Shown here: positions 59,481 to 64,000 of the stretch, piece after piece
Position numbering within the stretch: position 1 is the first letter of the stretch
Layout: each line of letters opens with the position of its first letter
Source: CAVXTT01 sp963764685
GTDB taxonomy: Bacteria; Bacteroidota; Ignavibacteria; Ignavibacteriales; Ignavibacteriaceae
DNA length: 64,000 nucleotides
Assembly: GCA_963764685.1 (NCBI GenBank)
Contig: CAVXTT010000032.1
Coordinates: forward strand, 49,362-113,361
Direction: 5' to 3'
Translations under genes and position numbers: made by a program
The notes under the pieces: generated by a model
The model's input: the letters and a program-made list of their open reading frames with translations, nothing else
What the model was told of the DNA's origin: nothing
The model's database searches: none

Positions 59481-59678
59481 TTAACTCCTTTCCTTTTTTC
59501 TTGCATCATTTGCATATTTAATTCTTAAAACAATTCTAACCCCCATAAGGGCTATTCCAAAGATTAAAATAGGCATATATAAATTTTGAGGAACTGCCTT
59601 GAATACCATCAGTGCAAGGAGCACAAGAATAATTATAAGTGATCCGTAATTAAACCAGTCAAACTGCTTTTTTTCCAA
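59481..59678 (-). CDS. Small two-helix membrane protein, unknown
   Basis: 65 residues with two hydrophobic helices (about 12-30 and 34-52) and a basic, polar end (ANDARKKERS). No family is recognised. It precedes the HNH gene by 25 bases and may share its transcript. It is short but has the shape of a real membrane protein, with basic residues after the last helix. Confidence 0.5.
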   Translation of the reverse strand: MEKKQFDWFNYGSLIIILVLLALMVFKAVPQNLYMPILIFGIALMGVRIVLRIKYANDARKKERS

Positions 59679-60240
59679 ATCGTACCTTTAGGAATTATAA
59701 ATTCCGGTAAAATTAGAAACAATTTTGAATTTAAGCAATTGAAAACCCAATAATTAGCGAATAGGGTAGGCAAATACTAACTTTTTATCCGCTTAATTCT
59801 GGTTTCTTTGCCCATTTTTTTTCAAGAAACATTCACATTTAAGTATAATGTATATTCAGAATAGCACCAAGATTGTATATGTATAACCCATACCTAAGCC
59901 ATCTCTAGGCCATCTGTAAGCCATAAAACCGTACTTATGGCTTACAGATGGCTTACAGATGGCTTACAGATGGCTTACAGATAAGCAATTATAAAGCAAT
60001 TAGTAATAAATTTGGGTAATTTTTTTCTCACTTCTGGCAAAACTGAATAAGAAGAAATTCAAAATTTTAAAATGGGGGAATGCGAGACCTTAAGCAGCCC
60101 TAAATCCCTTTTAATAGTCTAAGGAGCGTAGAGATAGGAAATTTAATTGTGAAATGGAGTTAGAGTCAGGATTGATTAAAAAAGGCTCATTTGGGATAGC
60201 TTAAGATTTTAGAATCTGTAGTTCAGGAAATTTAAAGGTA
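59679..60240. other. Intergenic region between acpS and the small membrane protein
   Basis: 562 bases with no gene that I can support. It holds locus C of the 11-bp foldback arrays at 59890-60004. The remaining bases are AT-rich and I see no terminator of classical form after acpS. Confidence 0.6.
59890..60004. repeat. 11-bp tandem foldback array, locus C
   Basis: Right arm: four identical units GGCTTACAGAT at 59939, 59950, 59961 and 59972. Left arm: three units in the other orientation, ATACCTAAGCC (59890), ATCTCTAGGCC (59901) and ATCTGTAAGCC (59912). A perfect 14-base stem joins 59912-59925 with 59936-59949 around a 10-base loop. Two further units, AAGCAATTATA (59983) and AAGCAATTAGT (59994), keep the 11-base step with a new sequence. 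Confidence 0.92.
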
Positions 60241-60618
60241 TCAGGACTCTTTGTATATAATTGCAACGCAGACCACATAGTTGTGGGAGTGGCTCATTGA
60301 GATCTTTAAATTTTTATCCGGATGCAGGAATGATTCAAGTTTACCTTTTAATTTTACTACTGGCAATCCGCTTGGTTCATTATATATCTCGATATGCTGC
60401 CAGCTGAATTCTTTATTCCATCCGGTGGCGAGAGCTTTAGCAACTGCTTCCTTTGCTGCAAAACGTGCAGCTAAATGCTGATATTTATTCCCTTTCGAAA
60501 GGCAGTAATCGATTTCAACTTTTGTATATATTTTATTAAGGAAATTGTCTCCGAATTTTTCAATGCTGTCCCTGATCCTGCTAATTTCAATTATATCCAC
60601 ACCTATACCAATTACCAT
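60241..60618 (-). CDS. acpS: Holo-[acyl-carrier-protein] synthase
   Basis: 125 residues, normal for AcpS. 'GIGVDIIEISRI' carries magnesium ligand D8, and 'AARFAAKEAVAKALATGW' carries E57 and the lysine. 'ISMSHSHNYVVCVAI' closes the fold. It moves phosphopantetheine from CoA to apo-ACP, switching on fatty-acid synthesis. It is preceded by the MCE gene after 55 bases. Confidence 0.95.
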   Translation of the reverse strand: MVIGIGVDIIEISRIRDSIEKFGDNFLNKIYTKVEIDYCLSKGNKYQHLAARFAAKEAVAKALATGWNKEFSWQHIEIYNEPSGLPVVKLKGKLESFLHPDKNLKISMSHSHNYVVCVAIIYKES

Positions 60619-60673
60619 TTAATATCCTTTGCCGGTTATGTCTTCTGCCTGATTTTATTGTACTCAGATAATT

Positions 60674-61588
60674 TTAAAAAATATCGACATCTGCATCGAC
60701 TTTCAATCCATCATTTTTAAGCTGTTCTGTAAGGATCTTTATTAGCTGCCGTGCTTCAGAAAGAGTTGTTTTCAGTTCCTTAAACAGCTCGTCATCATAT
60801 AATATTTTCCCGAGATTGTTTTTTTTATCGATTGTCTCCGCCGACAATTTGTTAAGTGTTTTTACGAGTGAATCTGTTTGGGTAAGTACCGACTGCAGAG
60901 ATGATACAGAATTTTTAATTTCATCTTTGTTTGTATCAATCATTTCATTTGCATTCCTGGTAAGAATAACGGAATTATCAACCAATTCCTTCAACTCAGT
61001 TCTGTTCTCATCAATTATCTTGTTAAGCTTACTGGTTATTTCAGTGATATTTGCAATTGACTGCCTTAGCTCTTTATTGAACTGTTCATCAGATAAGTAC
61101 TTATTTATAGAGATCAGGGTAGTATTAACTTCTTTTAATGCAGAGAAGAGGTCCTGCTGAACAGTCCCCAGCATCGACATAACAGAAGGGATATCAGCGT
61201 AAAATATTCCTTGCTGAACCAGATCATAATTCAGTTCCTGAGATTCACTGCCAGGAACTATTTCCACCCGTTTCCCTCCCATAAGATCAAGCATCGATAT
61301 AGCAAATACTGCATCTTTTTTAAGGATTACGTCCCTGTCGAGTGAGAGCCTAACCATTACACTGTTATTCTCTACAGAAAAATCTTCAACATTTCCTTTG
61401 CGCACACCATTTACAGTAACATAATCGCCCACTTCCAATCCCGCTACATTACTGAATTTTACAAGCAGGGTTCTATCAGTATCCCTGAGGTTGAAATTTT
61501 TAGCCCATCCTAAGATCCAGAGAAAGATTACCAGTCCCAGGATAACCATTATTCCGACTTTAATTTCGGTTTTCCTTTGATCCTTCAT
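60674..61588 (-). CDS. MlaD/MCE-domain protein
   Basis: 304 residues: an N-terminal membrane helix (about 11-29), an MCE domain ('LLVKFSNVAGLEVGDYVTVNGVRKGNV', 'MLDLMGGKRVEIVPG') and a long coiled-coil tail. MCE proteins form rings that carry phospholipids between inner and outer membranes. The matching ATPase and permease (mlaF/E) are not in the window. It is coupled to the next gene by an ATGA overlap. Confidence 0.9.
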   Translation of the reverse strand: MKDQRKTEIKVGIMVILGLVIFLWILGWAKNFNLRDTDRTLLVKFSNVAGLEVGDYVTVNGVRKGNVEDFSVENNSVMVRLSLDRDVILKKDAVFAISMLDLMGGKRVEIVPGSESQELNYDLVQQGIFYADIPSVMSMLGTVQQDLFSALKEVNTTLISINKYLSDEQFNKELRQSIANITEITSKLNKIIDENRTELKELVDNSVILTRNANEMIDTNKDEIKNSVSSLQSVLTQTDSLVKTLNKLSAETIDKKNNLGKILYDDELFKELKTTLSEARQLIKILTEQLKNDGLKVDADVDIF

Positions 61589-61944
61589 TTTAATCTTTCA
61601 TTTAATATGTTTTTTAAATTCTGAAGTTCAGCAGGAGTTAAAATACTGTCGAGAGCTGCCCTGTCCAGGCTCTGGACAAATTCGTGCAGTTCTCCTACCG
61701 GTATTTCCTTTGAGACTGCTGAATCACTGAATATATCTTTGGCAAGCAGTGAGAGTGTATCTTTTTCAGGGGAGGGTTTAAGCTCTGAAAATTTTTCCCT
61801 TACCTGTTCAACAGCGAAGCTGCTGATAAATTTCTTACCGGGTTTCACAACAAGCTCATCGAATTTGTACTGAATAATGTAAACTACAATTGCAGTAAAA
61901 ATAGTTATTATAATGATCAGTTTTACAAAGCATCCTTTTTTCAT
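61585..61944 (-). CDS. Single-helix membrane protein next to the MCE gene, unknown
   Basis: 119 residues: one membrane helix (about 7-25) followed by a soluble, helix-rich, charged region with 'VREKFSELKPSPEKDTLSLL' and 'LTPAELQNLKNILNERLK'. No family recognised. Overlaps both neighbours by four bases (MCE gene and CNNM/CorC gene), which argues that it is real and translated with them. A role as partner of the MCE protein is only a guess. Confidence 0.65.
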   Translation of the reverse strand: MKKGCFVKLIIIITIFTAIVVYIIQYKFDELVVKPGKKFISSFAVEQVREKFSELKPSPEKDTLSLLAKDIFSDSAVSKEIPVGELHEFVQSLDRAALDSILTPAELQNLKNILNERLK

Positions 61945-63224
61945 TCAGAGCTTTGTTTCTCGATCATTACTTTTTTAATTCTTTTCCCGATTACCTCTTT
62001 CACAGTGTACTTGTAATTATTTAAAGTAAAACTGTATCCTTCCCTGGGAATTTGTCCTGCTGTATTAAGTATAAGTCCCCCGACTGTTTCAAACTCATCA
62101 TTTTCTGCTGTTACTTCAATATTTAAAAGCTCATTCATCTGATCGATCGGAAGCTTACCTAAGACAACAAATGAATTGTCATCCATTTTGGTGATTAAAC
62201 TTTCTTCTTTATCATATTCATCCCTTATCTCGCCGATGATCTCTTCAAGAATATCTTCCAGGGTTATTAAGCCTGCGGTACCTCCGAATTCATCAACAAC
62301 TATTGCAATATGCATTTTCTTATCCTGGAACTCTCTCATCAGTTCGCTTATTTTTTTTGTTTCCGGGATAAACATCGGCTGGCGTGCTATTTTAGAAAGC
62401 GATAATTCTGATGGGGATTGTTCTTTCCTCAAATACGGGAGTATATCTTTGGCATAGATTATACCAATGATCTCATCCAGGTCTTCCCTGTATAAAGGGA
62501 TCCTGCTGTGTCCTGAATTAGTGATAATCTCAAGCAATTCTTTGAAGGTTGTATCTATGGAAACTGAGATCATATCAACCCGCGGTGTCATAACTTCATA
62601 AACCGTAACCGAACGGAAAGATACTATGCTGTTTATTAATCCCTGCTCTTCTTCCACAAGAGTACCTCTTTCGTGACTAAGGTCTGCAAGCTCGGCTATT
62701 TCTTCCGGAAGGATTGCGCTTTTTGCTTTATCAAATTTCAGTTTAGTAACCGAAAGTCTGATTAATTCAGTCAATGTTTCCGCAATAGGGTAAATAATTA
62801 TACTGAGCCAGTATAAAGGGATTGCCGCTTTCCTGGATAATTTAAGAGGATTTTTTGAAGCCCATATCTTCGGTATTAGTTCTCCGAATATCACTATAAG
62901 GAAAGTGAGCAGGAAAACCTGAAGTGTGACCACCAATTCTTCAGATAAATTACGGCTGGCTGCCAGTTCAAGTGCAAGGGAAACGGCTGTAATAGAGGCT
63001 GCTACATTTACAAAAGTACTGCCAATCAGTATTACCACCAGGAGGCGCCGGGGATGATCGAGCAGGTTTAATAAGTATCTCCCCCGTATACTATTTATGA
63101 ATGCTTCATTCTTTATTTTATTCCGGTTTAAAGAGAAAAGTGCAATCTCGCAGCCGGAAAAAAACGCAGAACAAGAAAAAAGAAATATTAAAAATAATAG
63201 CCTGTATTGCCAGCCGATTTCCAA
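61941..63224 (-). CDS. CNNM/CorC-type transporter-associated protein (DUF21, CBS pair, CorC_HlyC)
   Basis: 427 residues. DUF21 membrane domain with four helices in the first 170 residues, two CBS domains ('VYEVMTPRVDMISVSIDTT', 'MFIPETKKISELMREFQDKKMHIAIVVDEFGGTAGLITLEDILEE') and a C-terminal CorC_HlyC domain. Members are magnesium/cobalt efflux-related proteins; a subset (GldE) takes part in gliding. No gliding gene is close, so the transport role is more likely. Confidence 0.87.
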   Translation of the reverse strand: MEIGWQYRLLFLIFLFSCSAFFSGCEIALFSLNRNKIKNEAFINSIRGRYLLNLLDHPRRLLVVILIGSTFVNVAASITAVSLALELAASRNLSEELVVTLQVFLLTFLIVIFGELIPKIWASKNPLKLSRKAAIPLYWLSIIIYPIAETLTELIRLSVTKLKFDKAKSAILPEEIAELADLSHERGTLVEEEQGLINSIVSFRSVTVYEVMTPRVDMISVSIDTTFKELLEIITNSGHSRIPLYREDLDEIIGIIYAKDILPYLRKEQSPSELSLSKIARQPMFIPETKKISELMREFQDKKMHIAIVVDEFGGTAGLITLEDILEEIIGEIRDEYDKEESLITKMDDNSFVVLGKLPIDQMNELLNIEVTAENDEFETVGGLILNTAGQIPREGYSFTLNNYKYTVKEVIGKRIKKVMIEKQSSE

Positions 63225-63259
63225 ATACTAATTTAATCCTGAGTTATTTCACATAACAG

Positions 63260-63679
63260 TTAAAATGGTAGATCGTCATTTTCTTCAACCTGTACATCAG
63301 TTTCAGGTATTTCTGCTGAACCGCGATCTCTCATACTATTGTCTGCACCTGAAGACTCAAGGGGTATCAGTTTCTCAGCAACCACCTCGAACGCATATCG
63401 TTTGATTCCTTCCTTATCAGTATATTCCCTTTTAGAAATTCTTCCCTCAACATAGAACTTTTTACCTTTTTTGAGGTGATCTTTCATATAGTCGGAAAGA
63501 CTGAAGGCAACGATATTGTGCCAGGTGGTGTCATTTTGCCAATTACCATCTTTTCCCTTAAAACTATTTTCAGTCGCCAAGGTAAAGTTGGTTATTGAAA
63601 GATTGGCTGTTGTGAATCTGTTTTCGGCATCCTTACCCAGATTACCGATTAACATTACTTTATTTAATGAAAATGCCAT
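63260..63679 (-). CDS. ssb: Single-stranded DNA-binding protein
   Basis: 139 residues. OB fold starting 'SLNKVMLIGNLGKDAENRF', with 'TTWHNIVAFSLSDYMKDHLKKGKKFYVEGRI' and the conserved acidic tip DDLPF at the C-terminus, which docks DNA repair and replication proteins. GGAGGGAG stands just before ATG (63679), one of the better ribosome sites in the window. Confidence 0.97.
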   Translation of the reverse strand: MAFSLNKVMLIGNLGKDAENRFTTANLSITNFTLATENSFKGKDGNWQNDTTWHNIVAFSLSDYMKDHLKKGKKFYVEGRISKREYTDKEGIKRYAFEVVAEKLIPLESSGADNSMRDRGSAEIPETDVQVEENDDLPF

Positions 63680-63766
63680 ACTCCCTCCTTTGGTTTTTTC
63701 ATAGGCGGTTTTAATTTAGTCATTCTTTTATCCAAATACTACTACAATAATTTTTAAGGAAGTTGA

Positions 63767-64000
63767 TTATTGAACGGTTATAATCCAGGCATCCTGATAA
63801 CCGTCTGTCTGCCATAATTTATTTCGTACGCTTTCAGCTTCTGCCCTTGTCTTAAAGAAAGGTACGATCTGCACTACGTATAAATTTACAGAATTGCTGT
63901 ATTTGACTTCCATTTTATTTTCAATAAGTGACTTAGACTCAAGTGCGAAGGTATCCGCTTTTTCCTTTGTAGTAAAAGCACCTATCTGAACAATAAAATA
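63767..64000 (-). CDS. SPOR-domain protein, partial (C-terminal end)
   Basis: The frame runs from beyond the window end down to a TAA at 63767-63769 (77 codons visible). It shows two SPOR-type repeats: 'YFIVQIGAFTTKEKADTFA' and 'LYVVQIVPFFKTRAEAESVRNKL', ending 'DAWIITVQ'. SPOR domains bind denuded peptidoglycan at the septum. The N-terminal part, which would tell whether it is a lipoprotein or a membrane protein, is outside the window. Confidence 0.82.
   Translation of the reverse strand, partial: YFIVQIGAFTTKEKADTFALESKSLIENKMEVKYSNSVNLYVVQIVPFFKTRAEAESVRNKLWQTDGYQDAWIITVQ

Noticed and set aside
27663..60004. CRISPR arrays at the 11-bp repeats
   Set aside because: Units are 11 bases with no unique spacers, arms are inverted, and no cas gene is present.

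Overview
This window looks like chromosome from a Gram-negative member of the Bacteroidota/Ignavibacteriota lineage, most likely Ignavibacteria-like. Three large secreted proteins end in type IX secretion (T9SS) sorting domains, two of them with the 'NYPNPFNP' start typical of that group. There is also an MlaD-type protein, PBP4, a Wzi-like barrel and several beta-barrel or lipoprotein genes that imply an outer membrane. Shine-Dalgarno sites are mostly weak, and intergenic DNA is AT-rich. No phage, transposon, CRISPR array or rRNA operon was seen; one tRNA (Pro, GGG) is present.

Layout. 1-3.2 kb (+): end of a glycogen synthase, gmhB and two envelope proteins. 3.4-7.4 kb (-): a gingipain-like C25 protease. 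8-24.7 kb (+): a long run of housekeeping genes (glyA, tatC, polyprenyl synthase, a PASTA protein, rpe, folP, cdaA, parA, parB, argD-like, nadB, aroQ, a HAD phosphatase) with small membrane or unknown genes between; ppx lies opposite. 24.8-35.2 kb (+): a MerR-type regulator, tRNA-Pro, a T9SS propeller protein, purF, a T9SS subtilase, pgsA and ftsY. 35.6-63.7 kb (-): one almost unbroken block with hbd, thiolase, holB, a DUF2795 protein, an M23 peptidase, hprK, hpf, a Xer recombinase, topA, smg, ybeY, envelope genes, lysS, a PBP4, rluB, scpB, scpA, trpS, an HNH nuclease, acpS, an MCE protein, a CNNM/CorC protein, ssb and a SPOR-domain protein cut by the window end.

Frame breaks. About 32 single-base frame breaks interrupt 17 otherwise well-conserved genes, many of them normally essential (parA, parB, topA, lysS, purF). 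By my reading 27 behave as one extra base and 5 as one missing base. Several fall in short homopolymers, with repeated GGGA contexts. I treat these genes as intact genes damaged by sequence error and give their full restored spans; the reading frame as printed will not translate through.

Most unusual signal. Three of the five largest intergenic gaps (27.66-27.76, 35.35-35.47 and 59.89-60.00 kb) hold arrays of 11-bp tandem units that fold back on an inverted set of 11-bp units. The unit sequence differs at each place, but unit length and architecture are shared. I know of no named family with this design. A second candidate is a cluster of consecutive hairpins, richer in GC than its surroundings, between the C25 protease and glyA.
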